Shown here: one piece after another, positions 34,407 through 46,264 of the stretch
Numbering within the stretch: the stretch's first letter is position 1
Layout of the letters: each line of letters opens with the position of its first letter
From: Agrocybe praecox
Lineage: Eukaryota > Basidiomycota > Agaricomycetes > Agaricales > Agrocybaceae
NCBI GenBank assembly: GCA_964017145.1
Contig: OZ024845.1
Location: 1,550,001-1,614,000, forward strand
Length of the DNA: 64,000 nt
Direction of reading: 5' to 3'
Made by a program: the position numbers and the translations under genes
The notes under the pieces: model-generated
The model's database searches: none
What the model was told of the DNA's origin: nothing
What the model saw: only the letters and a program-made list of their open reading frames with translations

Positions 34407-36617
34407 TCATATGTGTCTGGGTATAATGTTTCGAATAAATCTGAATTCCCTGCCTATCGGAGACCGGTAGCATTTCTTGCGCGCGCGCGTTGTCTTTTGA
34501 TGCGAATCCGTGAACCTACATGAATGGAGAGAAATATTAACGGGAGAGAAAGCAGGCATATACCACCGAGGAGAACGAAGGTCCAGCCAATGCCAATTGC
34601 TTTTATAAGAGGCTCGATGACCGAAACTATAACAGCACTTAAGGAACATCGGATGAGGTTGTTCTAAAAGTGGCTCTTCATGTTCAGCATCAAAACAGAC
34701 ATATAGGCACCAACTTACGCAGGCGGAGACGGAAGAGCTTTGTTCTGGTACTAGATCAATCATGAGGGTTGAGACACCGTTCATGAGGCCGATACTAGTA
34801 TATCCCACTAGGAACAGAATGTTTAGGATATAGTGTCGTACCGCGAATCCAATTCTTTGAACATACCTATGAACTGCAGAATCAAAGGCACTGCTATGTG
34901 TACTTGCTTTTGTATACACCATCCATTACCAGCGGAAGCTGCTGCCATAGCAATAGCATATATTGGCATAAGCCGAAGACGCGCCTGGTGACATAGCGAG
35001 TATGTTGAAGTTAGGTGCAAGGAAGTAGAAAAAGGAGGTAGCATCATCTCGGACATACTGTTTCCAGTGGGAAATCTGCCTCTTGTCTGACATCAATTTC
35101 TACCTTCTCTTCAGAACGAGTGGCTTCCACCTTGCGCTTGAAGCGCTGGTATTCAAAGTCTAGAATTTTACCATTAATGAAACTTCCTAACGCCATGCCA
35201 CCACCGATAGCTAAGAAGCATAGTCCAACGGTAGTTTGGTTCAAAAATGGATAAGCATTCACAAAGAGTGAGGATATCGTAGCAATCACTGCGTTGTATA
35301 CCGCGGTAGCTGCAGCACTGATTGCCAATAGAATGTCGACGTCAAGATTGAGGAAGAGACGAAACGGGTTCTTCGGGGTTTTCTTCTGGGAAGGAGTGGC
35401 ATCCCTCGACGGGGATATTTTTTCACCAATAAGGGGAATCACCGGCTGATAGACGTAGGAGTATTTATTGTATTTGCTGCTCTCCACAATCGTGAGCAGG
35501 GTTTCCGGTTGAAATCTCATTTTTGAAAAGTTAGCAACGTCCAGATAAGTGGTCATTGGGAAACGTCTCACAAGATTATGATAATAAAACAAGCAGCTGC
35601 GGCGATGCAGAGAAACCAGAAGATGGATCTGCGAGAGAGAAAATCTAAGCTTCAAAAAGCAACAAATGCAATGTCAATAAACTGACCTCCAACCGAGATG
35701 ATCGGACAGTAGCCCTCCGATAACTGGGCCAAGTGCTGGACCTATCTAAAGATGGCGGTATTGTTACTTAAAAATATATTTTACGGTCGGCCAGAAGGTT
35801 GGCTTACCATAGGGCCGACCGTGAACAGCCCATAAAATCCACCCCGCTCTGCTCTAGTAGAAATGTCTCCGACTACACCGGCACCTAGAAGGCAAGATAT
35901 TTTGAAAATAGTTGTCAGCGGAAAGAAAGAAATGATTACCAATGGCAATGGTACTAGCCGATCCAGTAGCTTGTAGGCAACGAAGCAACATTAGCAGCCA
36001 GTAGTCCGATGTTGGGACGAGAGCTAGTCCAACGCAAGATAGGGATAAGATCAACAGACACGCGGCAGAGATAGGTCTTCGGCCAACATGATCAGATACT
36101 GGCCCCCATAGCATTGGAGCTTTTATGAGCTTCATCAGTAAAGAAAGCGGTATATAGACATTGAAGACGATCGCGAACCTACGCCTTGTAGAACAAGGTA
36201 CATCGTAACCTATCCAGATATTCATCTGTTCATCATCGAGACAGAAAGACATGAGCTAGTTCGGATTCATACCGTGAGGTTAATGAGCTCTGTTGACTTC
36301 CCAAACGCCTGTGAGATGGCAGGGATCGCTGGGAAGTATATGTTTGCCGTTAAGGGGCTATTATCAAAACGTCGTTCTCATTGTTTTATCACATATATCG
36401 TTCGTAGAAGAAGGCACGCGCACCTGAATAGGCCCACAAACGCTGTAAACGCGACTATAAACCATTTTTCATTTTTAGTAAACCTGTTTTTCTCTTCTAA
36501 TGTCGCGGGAACATTCTGAGACTGTGGAGAACCAGATTCCGGAACAGCAGCGTTAATGGCTTGCAGGTCTGATTCCTGAGTATCGTTTCGGTCAAAGGAT
36601 TTTGGCTTATGGGCCAT
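34407..36617 (-). CDS. MFS transporter, drug:H+ antiporter-like
   Basis: A multi-exon minus-strand gene. The N-terminus is a polar cytosolic tail (MAHKPKSFDRNDTQESDLQA). TM1 follows at KWFIVAFTAFVGLF. The loop 2-3 MFS signature reads LWGPVSDHVGRRPI. Later segments are ACLLILSLSCVGLALVPTSD, a large central loop (EKISPSRDATPSQKKTPKNP), then LLAISAAATAVYNAVIATIS, GLCFLAIGGGMALGSFINGK and IGLMNGVSTLMIDLVPEQSS. The order matches 12-TM antiporters of the QDR/DTR/TPO type, which export polyamines or xenobiotics at the plasma membrane. The substrate is not predictable. The C-terminal exon is the least certain part; the stop at 34407 assumes removal of a last short intron. Confidence 0.8.
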
Positions 36618-37720
36618 TTAATGAGATAAAAAGTCCGCTAGGTCGTTACTGTTGTGAATTAGGCCTGTTGGACGATGGTCACCCCATACGATACGTACGG
36701 TGACTCATGCACCTTAAAATAGAACCTGGATCATTTCGGATTAAGCGTGTAGTTTATTTTTGGCTTTAGACTCTAATTTAGAGAGCAGCGGGCCGCCATT
36801 CCGTGCGACCTGGAGAACTAACAATTGCAAAACGCAGAACATATTCAGCTTATCAACAACTTGAAGGTACAGTCAAATCTGTCTTATCCCATACCTGTAT
36901 AAACTCATAACCTCTAGTAACCCATAGCTTTTTGCGTCGACCGATTTAGCAGGCGGGGAATTTCGACCTATAACCCATAATCCTGTCTAAACCCTCAACC
37001 CATAGGTCTTTCGGGAAAAATCCCACAGGTAAAACTTCCTTTTAGGGAAGGTTTTGTCGTTTCAGGAGCGCGACAGCCGTTCCACATGATATTGATTCAA
37101 CCCTGAAATGATATTTGAGGCGAAAAATAGTTGAAAAATAGTCAATCCAGGGCTATTCAGCTTCACAGCTATAGGACGTTATTGGCGTAGACCTGATTAT
37201 TAATTGGCAAAAATCCCCAAAACACTATCATCAAATAGATATTCGAGTGGCCTGAAAGCTACAGGGACGTGCTTGAGGGATGTAGAAAAGCAGCTTTCGG
37301 TGTCCACACCTTGCATAATTAGCAGAGATTTGATAAATTCGGTCGATTTTTCAGCAGTTATTTTTAGCCTCTCTGCCTCATCCCACAACGTCCACAAACC
37401 CACAGCTTCGGACGTCCACCGAAAGATATGGGATAAGGCAGGTTTGACTGTATTTTAGAGACATGAGTCGTTCTATCATTCTCCAAAACGATATAAAGAG
37501 ATTTGGAGAAATATGATCGTAATTCTTCACAAACGTTGAAGGTTTGTCCTTCGTTTAGTGCAAGAGTGAATTAACGCCTTACTCAAGTTTGTATCTTCAC
37601 TCTGATGATCTGCAGTTACCGGGACGTAACTGAATTCTAAACACATCTTATTGAGAAGCAAATGCATGTACAAACTCCAATTCCCGATACTATCTCCCGA
37701 CACTATCATCCATCCCGTAC
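36618..37720. other. Intergenic with a possible gene fragment
   Basis: On the minus strand, about 37203-37440 reads open for about 75 codons (HIFRWTSEAVGLWTLWDEAE, then ITAEKSTEFIKSLL, LEYLFDDSVLGIFAN, stop). It looks like a last exon or fragment of an unrecognised protein, with no upstream exons found. The remainder is AT-rich without features, apart from the MFS promoter. Confidence 0.3.
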
Positions 37721-38231
37721 TCAGCATCTAACAAATCCATTACGCCTCGTTGCACCTTGGTGCGTCATGCAGCCGCAGAAATGACTGAATAGTTTTCAAA
37801 CGTCAGATATGGGTTCATTGGTAAAAATATAAGACGAAAAAGCACGACTTACTTTCCGCTATACACCGCCCGATCCAAATCACTTAATTTCCACCTTTGC
37901 ATTGGGTTAGGACAGTTGGCAAACGGCAGGCCTTCAAAGTTGGAGAAATGGGCCGGTTCACTATAATAGGTCAGAATGGGTCAGAAAAATCTAAAATAAT
38001 ACGATAATAAAGGCAACATACTATGCGTGGCCATACACATCAGCGTAATGCCTGCCGTCTAAAACTGGCGTCAATATAAGAACAAACGATTAGGACTAAT
38101 AACATACGGCATGTGCATGAGTCAGTCCTGCGGAACAGCTCTTCGGTTTCTACGTCTGCGATGGGAGCAGCAGAGACCATTGAGAGGAAGGGGAGGGCAA
38201 TGACGAAGAGAGTGCTGAAGACGTTTTTCAT
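37721..38231 (-). CDS. Six-cysteine small secreted protein, copy D
   Basis: Four exons like copies A-C. The signal peptide is VFSTLFVIALPFLSMVSAAP, then an acidic spacer with LFRRTDSCTC. Exon 2 is GRHYADVYGHA, exon 3 NCPNPMQRWKLSDLDRAVYS, exon 4 FCGCMTHQGATRRNGFVRC, with TGA at 37721-37723. It is closest to copy A in exons 3 and 4. An LFRR just before the first cysteine pair could be a dibasic (Kex2-like) processing site. It is separated from the other copies by the 13-kb element and the MFS gene. About 111 residues; function unknown. Confidence 0.8.
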
Positions 38232-39331
38232 TTTGGTATAAGTAAAGATAAGATTTTCAAAGGTGTTTGATAAGTAGAGTCGTTTGGCTTTAGATGAGTT
38301 TAATTGTACGAGTTGGTTCCAGGGCACCGGGCAAGGAATTCTAACTGAGAGGCATACTCTTTTATATGCCTCGCTTTAGATGAAACAGATCCACGGACCA
38401 CCACGTAAGTCTGTATATCGCGTATACACTATAATAGCGAGCGCTGTCATCCTCAAACCTCCTGATTATGTTGTTTCGTACATACGTGACCCCCTACTTA
38501 TGTAGCGTTGATCAGTCCAAAGGGCATATTTCAAACTTCGTCTTACGATAACGATTTTCCTCTCACAACTGGATTATCGCGTGCGTGCCATTTGTTAGGT
38601 TATTTCTCAATATTGGCTGCTGACACTGATAAACTACTTATCTGGTCCCTGGAGTAAAAGAGCAAAACAAATATTACCTGTAGGCTATAGATACAATATG
38701 AAGACCTCACTACGAACGAGAGCATCAAGAAGCGGACGATGCAGTTTAGTAATGAAACAATAATCTGATGCTTAACGATCCTGCTAGTTGGTTCCGGAGG
38801 AAGGTTTACTGCGAAGGCTCGGACAACCCTAACAGCGAGGCGGTAGTAATGTGCGGACATTGGTGGCAATTGTACGTTTCCATTATTCTGTCAGGACATG
38901 TTGTCGGAAAGAAGTCGTCGAGCTCTCTATCATTGGAATCAGAGGACGAAAAGAGAAAGAGTCTGAGGTAATTGCCAATTTGCGCGCAGGAGCCGCATCA
39001 TGGGAGAGAATGAAGAGTCATGTTAAAACCTTGCTTCATAGTAACTGAGATAACGAAAGGTCGTTAATGTATGTGACGTCTCTAGATGAGAAGCTAAGGC
39101 CCAGCTATGAGAGAGAAAAGACTAAAGCTTGAAGACGAAGTGCGGTTCACAAGCGGTTCAGAATTACAAAGTGATGTGTTTGCATTTGACGCGACAGCCA
39201 AATAATGTCTCGAAAAAGTTCGGGCATACCGTCACTTTCGCCGTTGAAAGCCGCTCCTCGTCGTTCTTGGCGGCGACAGCAAAAGCACCGTTTGTGTACT
39301 CTCAAACGCGTGCAGAACTACCACGTCCACA
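38232..39331. other. Intergenic, no gene recognised
   Basis: Promoter of copy D on the left, promoter of the mL59 gene on the right. Short ORFs at 38768-39048 have no domain signal. Confidence 0.4.
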
Positions 39332-40365
39332 ATGGCTTCTATGACACCTTTCAAACGCGCAGCAGCTACTGTCATTAAACAGCTTCAAGACCGCGAAATA
39401 GCAGGACTGACAATTCACCTCCGCCGATTTGGACCACTTCCTGACTCCGCCGTTGCAGCCGCAAAGAATGTCCCTGGAATAGTAGCTGTCCTCCCAAACC
39501 CTTTCCTCCCGCAGAAGAATTCCAAAAACAACAAATGGCGCGCACCAAAGTACTCTCTGCGACGACAAGCTGATTTAGTCAAAATGGCTCAGGCAGCTGG
39601 CATGCTGCATGCTATTCCTCCCAGCCCAAAGAAATTTGCTGCTGAACTGCGGATGGAGCGTGTCAAGTCCTCGCTAGACCCCGCTGATGCAAAAAGGCTG
39701 GAGAAACACCAGAAACGTGTCCAGGAAGGTCCCAAACCACGACAGGTGTCTCCACAGGAGCTAGGATCAACGTTGAAGAAACTCGAGAACAGCATAGAAC
39801 ACTCGAACGCACGGTTAACGGAGATTGAAGACAAACTGAAGGTTCTCGCTGAGGAAGAAGACGTTGCGCTGCTTCAAGAATTCCAGGGCAGCAAGGAACA
39901 AGCCACCGACCGCAAACAACGAGATGCTGAGAAGGCTAGCCTGCGGAAAGAGAAAGAAGAGCTGGAGACCCTCGTTTCCAAATCTCAATTCCGACAAACA
40001 CAACTCCGGTCCAACAAGGAGGTGAAAGCAGAGCCGGAGAGGACTATCGTCTGGGCAGGAGAAGTGAAGAAGTGGAAGGTCCCTGGTTCCGAGCTGGGTA
40101 CGCGCTTATACACAGGCAAGAAACATATGTTCAAGGGGCATCTCTGGGAACGCAAACGCGCAAGGAGAGTACGCAGACACTCTATTCTTATGCGCGATAT
40201 GGCAGCTCGTATCGAGAGGTACAAGAGTGTATGTGTTGCTATCTTTTTGGAAACCTTTTTGAGACTGACATGTCCTCTGTTTTTTCAATCCAGTACTACA
40301 AGAAGAGGAAACCAAACCCCCTCAAACCTTCACGATACACGAAACCACCCAAACTCCCATACTAG
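39332..40365 (+). CDS. MRPL25: Mitochondrial large ribosomal subunit protein mL59 (MRPL25 family)
   Basis: Exons 39332-40228 and 40294-40365, phase 0 join, TAG at 40363-40365; 322 residues. The mL59 domain is at the N-terminus: a helix (AAATVIKQLQDREIAGLTIH), then LPNPFLP, NKWRAPKYSLRRQADLVKMA, and LPP-type IPPSPKKF. A long charged coiled-coil region follows (residues about 130-230, rich in Glu and Lys). The basic C-terminus (FKGHLWERKRARRVRRHSIL, then KKRKPNPLKPSRYTKPPK) is typical of rRNA contacts. It acts in the mitochondrial ribosome large subunit. The C-terminal extension is longer than in yeast, as is common in basidiomycetes. Named after the yeast protein of the same family. Confidence 0.8.
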
Positions 40366-40880
40366 TCCGCGCGTCGTTAATTATCTTAATACCATGCTTT
40401 TTTTCCCTCTTGAAGCATTGCTTGTCAAATGCAAGAAATATAACTGTGCTGAGGAATTCTTGGGGAGTGATTGGTCGACCGGTGTTGTAATACTTATTAT
40501 TTTATACTTCATAGTATCCTACCCTGGTTTTCGAACCGCGGCACTATCCGCGGGGGGGTGCATGCATGCGGAATCTACAACTCGCTCCTGGAACTCTATC
40601 CTTGTCTGCTCAAAGGGTATTATCTCAGCTAGAGCTTCAGGTTCTTTTCCTTTCTTTCGTTACCCCCTTGATGCCGGAGCTCGGTGTCATCGTCTCGATT
40701 GTACTCAAACTTTTATTCCACTCAGATAATCTGTCCATAGCTCGTATAGCTTCGAGGATATACATCGTCTGTCTTTTTGTTCGGCTTTTTTTCACGACAG
40801 TGGATTGTCCTTGAAGGAAGAACATCTCGTTTACACTATGTTCGAATGCAATAAGGAGTTGTACGTACAGCGACTGCAAT
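40366..40880. other. 3' convergent region of mL59 and TenA-like genes
   Basis: AT- and T-rich 3' flanks; it contains the GC-rich hairpin-like CCGCGGCACTATCCGCGG near 40537. No gene. Confidence 0.4.
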
Positions 40881-41635
40881 TCACTCGTCGCTCCTTGGCC
40901 AGAATCCTACTTCGAGCTCAACAACTCGAACCCAAATTTCTTCCGCTCTCGACCATTCCTTACTTCCCGGAGAAATATCCAGCTTGTTGACAAGGTCCGC
41001 CAGGGATGCGACAAACGCAGCAAACTCGGGAGAGCTCCAGTTCGACGCAAATTTATTGACTGCAGGGTTCATTGTCTTGCCCTGTTTGACGTAATTCCAG
41101 GCGTCGAAGTAGACCTATCGCCGGAGATATGTGTATCAACTTCAAGAATATTTGAAATAAGAACTCAGAATACCTGTTCCATGGCCCACAGAAAGATGAG
41201 GCCATCGCTCAAAGAGCCTGACAAGGATATCCTTGCCATCTCAGCGGTATAATCTCTGGTACCTTTCCTCACGCCTCTCCCTTCGATATCGAGTCCAAAC
41301 TCGGTCGCAGTGTCCTGGAAGAACCCGACTTCTCTGACGATATTATCCAAGCAGTTGACCAGCACCTGCAAGGTATGTTGATTCTGAAGTTCTTCGTGCC
41401 CTGATCCATCATCGGATTCACTAAAAGGAATGCGCGATATGAGAGCCCCGATAAATCGAGGATAAGCATGAGCAGCGTAAATTCGATCTTGCGAGAGCCA
41501 GAGAGATAGTCGTTCATTGGTTAGAGTGCCCTGCCTGGCGTCTGTGAGAAAGGAATGCTGCGTCGCTTCTACGTACGGTGGTGAAGTTTGGAGTAAGATA
41601 AGATATTCTGTGAGTTTGGGCTTCACGGGGTCCAT
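40881..41635 (-). CDS. TenA/THI-4 (thiaminase-2/PQQC-like) family protein
   Basis: Two exons, 41174-41635 and 40881-41114, joined in phase 0 over a 59-bp intron; 231 residues. It opens MDPVKPKLTEYLI and contains HSFLTDARQGTLTNERLSLW, LSQDRIYAAHAYPRFIGALI, then FGLDI, SGSLSDGLIFLWAMEQVYFD and AWNYVK. These are the core helices of the heme-oxygenase-like TenA fold (F..wl.QD.yy, then .A..pCf..Y). TenA enzymes hydrolyse thiamine breakdown products for salvage, but fungal relatives vary and the catalytic cysteine was not located here, so the reaction is left open. A fragment of its last exon is found at 42770-42890. Confidence 0.75.
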
Positions 41636-42600
41636 TTTTTCATCGAATATCTAGAGGATTCCAAGAGATGCAGTCGTGAATCGAAATAAACATTCTGGGC
41701 ATCACCAAGTTTCCAAGACTAAGACTATAGAAGAGGACGGTCACGGGCCGAGCGACTCTTCAAAGGCTTCACATTTAGTACATGCGTCGAATATTCTTCC
41801 TTCATTATCACACTCGCAAAAAAGAGTGAACCAAAAAACAGGTAGCATTGTCATTGCAAGGCGGCTCATGATGGTCTGAAGACATAGATGTCATGTCATT
41901 TCATAAATTGGTATGTTGAAGTTTCGATCGTTTGCCGATCTTCGGCAGAGTTAGCCAAGCAAGTACAAAGGCAATGGACGCGTCGCGTCCGCCGTCCGCC
42001 CGGCGCCGACACTGGCACTGCTCTCTATCTATAACGTCTCCCATCGACGTAACACTTTTTTTCAAGAATCTATCCTGGGATAGCGTTGGCCACTTGCTAT
42101 TCATTATGTATCCTCATGACCCGTTGTTTGACCGTTGTTTAGGGACAACCTCAACTTGACGTTTTCAATGACCGTTTTCAAATTTTCAAGCTATGAAGCG
42201 CCATTCAACTACATTACAAGACGAAGGAACACAGCAATGGACCCAGTAAGTCACATTTCAATATCTGCTTTATCTTTCCTCCGCCCTATGATGCGAACAT
42301 CACACCCTTGGAGAGGGCAACTACCTCGTTGAAAGCCAGACTTTGTGGTTCTTTCAGGTATATTCCGATGCGTTGTGTGTCAGGAGGAACCGTTTGAACT
42401 CGGGTCAAGAACGGAAAGCTGATGGGCGGAGAATTTTGCTTTCGTTATATGCAGCCGATTTTCATCCATGTTCTTGTTTTCCTCTCCCAGTTATCTGGTT
42501 ATTTTCTTAGATGAAGAAAATGTTGTACGCCTTCGATTTCGATCAAGTAGATGGCCAATTATACTTTGAAATCGATTGCCCGACGTCTGGAACTTGGTGC
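41636..42600. other. Intergenic, no gene recognised
   Basis: TenA-like gene promoter followed by sequence with only short ORFs. ATGGACCCAGTAAG at 42237 resembles the TenA-like start ATGGACCCCGTGAAG over a dozen bases only; the similarity does not extend. Confidence 0.35.
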
Positions 42601-42602
42601 TA

Positions 42603-42890
42603 CTAGCGTCATGATATCAATGCTGAAATAACTGGAGGAACATTCAACCAAGACAATGTCCATACCAGTCGTACGTCGTATCATCTTTGACCGGAGCCTG
42701 CTGACTTATATAATGATAGGGATGGACTTGAACTCCTTCAATCCACGACATATCCGGCAGCTTTCCACGGCATGTCTGGCTCAGGTTGTCAATAATTTGG
42801 ATATTTCTCCTGGCAGTAGAGAAAGGTCCGGGCTGAAGTGGTCGAGAATAGTCGAATTTGCAGCATAATTTTGGCCTGAAGGATGAATGA
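42603..42890 (+). pseudogene. Chimeric fragment: NLR 5' end joined to TenA-like 3' end
   Basis: The left half (about 42603-42768) matches the first exon, first intron and start of exon 2 of the NLR at 43205-43380: ITGGTFNQDN, a GTACG donor, then LELLQS.TYPAAFH in a shifted frame. The right half (about 42770-42890) matches the last exon of the TenA-like gene in opposite genomic orientation: VVNNLDISPGSRE, SRIVEF, FWPEG, with an in-frame stop and a small deletion. Neither half is functional. It lies between the two parent genes. Confidence 0.75.
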
Positions 42891-43177
42891 ACAGTAATTT
42901 CTTCTTTCTACATATGTATGGTGGTTTTCCTCTCGTTTTTATCTTCGAGGCTTGATCAACTGCTAGACTCGGAGGTCACGCGCACGAGACATGTGTCATA
43001 ATCAAGCACGCTTTACACCTTGGTCCTTGAGCTCTTTCTCCTTGCACCGTATGATCTGTGCCATTGAACCAAGTCAGTCCAAATAGCAGCTACCAGTTTA
43101 CTCTCCGCCGAATATCTTGAATAGTCCAGCAGCTTCTAACGACGTCGACTGTATGCTGTTGTTAAGAGAACTTGACC

Positions 43178-45937
43178 ATGGCTCACCCCAACCGTATAAA
43201 CCCTATGATGTCCAACGTTGTAATAACTGGAGGAGCATTCTACCAGAATCAGAATAATACCCATAATCGTACGCTGTATCACTGTTGAGAGCAAGCGCTT
43301 TGTTGATAATTTGTGGTAATCACAGGTGGACTCGAGCTGCTCCAAGCCGCGACGTCTCCAGCGGCTTTCCACGACTCTGGAGAGAGATATGACCCTCCGA
43401 AATGCCACCCAAGTACCCGGGTAGCGGTGATGAACGCGATCACGGACTGGATGCTTAGCCTTGACGAAGAGAGTCGGGGTAAATTTATAATGTGGCTTAC
43501 CGGTGCTGCTGGAGCTGGTAAATCAGCCATATTGCAAAGCTTCGCGGAACAGCAAGACTCGGAAGGACGCCTTCTGGCAAGTTTTTTCTTTGGAAAAACA
43601 GACCCTGATCGGAATAACTCCCGAAAGCTCGTTGCCACCATTGCTTACCAGATACACAAGAATATTCCCGATGTTCGACGACATATGATCTCAGCAGTTG
43701 AAGAGGACCCGTTAATATTCACGAGATCCCTCTTTACGCAATTTACGATCCTTATCATCCAACCATTGCAAGCAGCGCTTCTACTCGAATCAAGATTCTT
43801 TGACCAACCCCGTGCCCCTCGACTTATCGTTGTGGATGGCCTTGACGAATGTATAAATCGCAGGGAGCAAGAAGATATCTTGCTGACGATCTCCAGAATT
43901 ACTCAACAACATCAACTTCCTGTAATATTCCTTATAAGCAGTCGTCCAGAACATGACATCAACATTAGCTTTTCTTCCCCTTCGCTTCGCAACATCTCTA
44001 CGCGACTTGATCTGGACGAAAGATTCTCAGCTGATAATGACAATGACATTGAAGTATATATCCGTCATGAATTTGACGAAATCAAGGCCAACCATCCTTT
44101 TCGTCGTTCTATTCCCTCGTCATGGCCATCTGAGGACGTTATCAGGAACTTGGTCCAGAAGTCATCAGGACAGTTCATTTATGCTGCCACAGTGGTCAAA
44201 TATGTTCGATCTAGTCGTCATCGCCCTCAGCACCGGCTTGAGGTTGTGGTGAATCTTCGACATGCTGGTCGATCCGAGGAACGTCCGTTTGCTGAGCTTG
44301 ATGCTCTATATTCACACATACTTTTAGGGGTAGTCGAAGACAGCATCTCAGTCGTGCTTCATGTCCTTTGCTTTGTGTTCTATGATTCGTATGATCTTGT
44401 ATCAAACAACGATCTAGAAGCTGTCCTACAACTTGACGATGATGCAATCGAAGTCGCTTTTTGTGATCTCAGTGCACTCGTCTCGATTGTAACCGAATCC
44501 TCTGACGATAAACGTTCAATCAAAATACTACACGCTTCCCTGCGAGACTTCCTTTTCGACGAGGCTAGGTCACAGGCTTTCTATATGAAGTACGACTATC
44601 TACAGGACAATGCAATTCAGTGCCTCCGGTTCGTGGCAAATGGCGAGTAAAAGCATCTTAACCACATTAAATTTTAATAGGATAACACTAAATGATATGT
44701 TCCAGGGTGTTCACTTTCACGGATGGACGCGTTCCAAGGTGCCCTATATTTCTTTTCGTCAAACTGTCATGATGGCAATTTGCAACTCGAGGATCCACTG
44801 TTGGATGAGCTACAATCTTTTTCGATTCCACTCTGCTACTCTGGTCATTCACAGCCTGCCATCATGGGGTTTGATTCATTTCACAGCATTTTCCTCCCTA
44901 ATCTATTTAAATGGCTATCTAATTCAGTAAGCCCCCTTTTCACTCCTACGTACTTCTCTGATTGCAAGCCTTTGTAGGACTTGGAAGAAGCAAAACATCT
45001 CTACCGGGAATATCTTGGGTCGTTCAGAGAAGTTTTCATTGCTTACCTGATCGGCCTGGACGTTTTTCATTCCAGAACTTCATCAAACTCGCGCTTTGCA
45101 TTGGATCTTGTCATCCTTTGTCATTACCCTCTTTATCCTGAGACAATCGAACACTATGCTCGTTGCAAAATTCCAGCAGAATTACCCCATATTTCTCCCG
45201 CGTCAATGATGCCTGAGTTCAGATTGTATCATCATCCTCTCGACCTTCCCCTATCGGTAGTATACGGAGACGGGCACAGTTATTCATATGGCTACATTGA
45301 ACTGGTTTCACTCATCTCTCCTCTCGGGGATTCACAAGAGCAAACGAAAAACGGTGTACTCGAAGAGTTGCGGGGAAATTTCGTCAAGGAAGTCTATGCT
45401 GGTGCAGCACGATGTAGTCTTGAATTTCTATGTGGTGTCACTGATTCAGATTCCTTGATCTCGTCGCACCAACGGTTCAACTCATACGTCTCGTTTCTCA
45501 GACGAAACTTGCCTTGGAAGTGGCGCTGCAATTTCGGAAACCGAGGCTCGTGTAGGTCCAGAAAATATTATCGACTGGTCAAACCACTGGCAGTACTAAA
45601 CGACGCGTCGACTACGTACATGTATCTCTCCGACACGTTAAAGATGCGTAAAAGGAGAAGTTGTCCAATTTACTTGTATCATTTCTTTACACCCTCCCCA
45701 CTACTTGACTCGAAGAACACTATTGTATGGGACCGCGTACATTCCGAGAAATACCTGCTTGCTTTAGGATATCTCATTTTCTGTTTACCTATGGCCGGAG
45801 AGTCGGAATCCCTCCTCCAACTATGTCAGACGAAAGCATTTTCTCAGAGATGTTGCGAGTACCCAAAGCGCACCAAGGAAGCTCGTCGTGCAATCGATGA
45901 TTATATGGCGAGGATAGCAGATATGCGGAAGAATTAA
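43178..45937 (+). CDS. NACHT-type STAND NTPase (NLR), complete
   Basis: Exons 43178-43268, 43326-44642, 44706-44926 and 44978-45937. The N-terminal motif is NVVITGGAFYQNQNN, then GLELLQAATSPAAFHDSGER and CHPSTRVAVMNAI (the standard lead-in to Agaricomycete NACHT proteins). Walker A is TGAAGAGKSAI (about residue 90), Walker B LIVVDGLDEC (about residue 200), then FLISSRPEHDI (sensor) and the winged-helix-like PFAELDALYSHILLGV to LHASLRDFLFDE. About 400 further residues carry no recognised WD40, ankyrin or TPR repeats and end CCEYPKRTKEARRAIDDYMA. STAND proteins oligomerise on ligand binding to trigger defence or cell death. The second intron needs a GC donor (44643) to hold phase. Otherwise intact. 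Confidence 0.85.
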
Positions 45938-46264
45938 TGCGTCTGGGTCCTGGGAACCGCAGGTATGTTTTTCATTCATTCAAACTGGTCATGACGTCAC
46001 AGATAAACCACAAGTGCGTTGCATGACAGTGGATAAGTCAGCAAGAAATGGAGTGCTCCAGCGCTCCTCAGTTGCAGCATATCATGTACTCCGCCCATTC
46101 GGTAGCGTCATACAGCTCCAGGTGGCTTTTTCTCTTGTATAAAAATGAGTCCATTTCGTTATTGGGTTGGGCATAATTTTCCAACACCTACATTCACTCC
46201 TCACACTCAAGCATAAATCAAATAAACTTTTCCATTCGAAACTTTCTCATATTACATATACGCA
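45938..46264. other. Intergenic, promoter of the CsbD-like gene
   Basis: Short AT-rich stretch with a TATA-like TTGTATAAAAA near 46136, about 130 bases before the next ATG. No gene. Confidence 0.45.

Noticed and set aside
34480..34492. GCGCGCGCGC run as a regulatory or Z-DNA element
   Set aside because: Short, lies inside the 3' coding exon of the MFS gene and fits the Arg/Ala codons there.
40515..40590. tRNA-like B box GGTTCGAAAACC on the minus strand
   Set aside because: No acceptable A box, no cloverleaf; it lies in a 3' flank with a GC hairpin.
42237..42260. Possible TenA-like 5' fragment (ATGGACCCAGTAAG)
   Set aside because: Similarity to the TenA-like start covers only about a dozen bases and does not extend.
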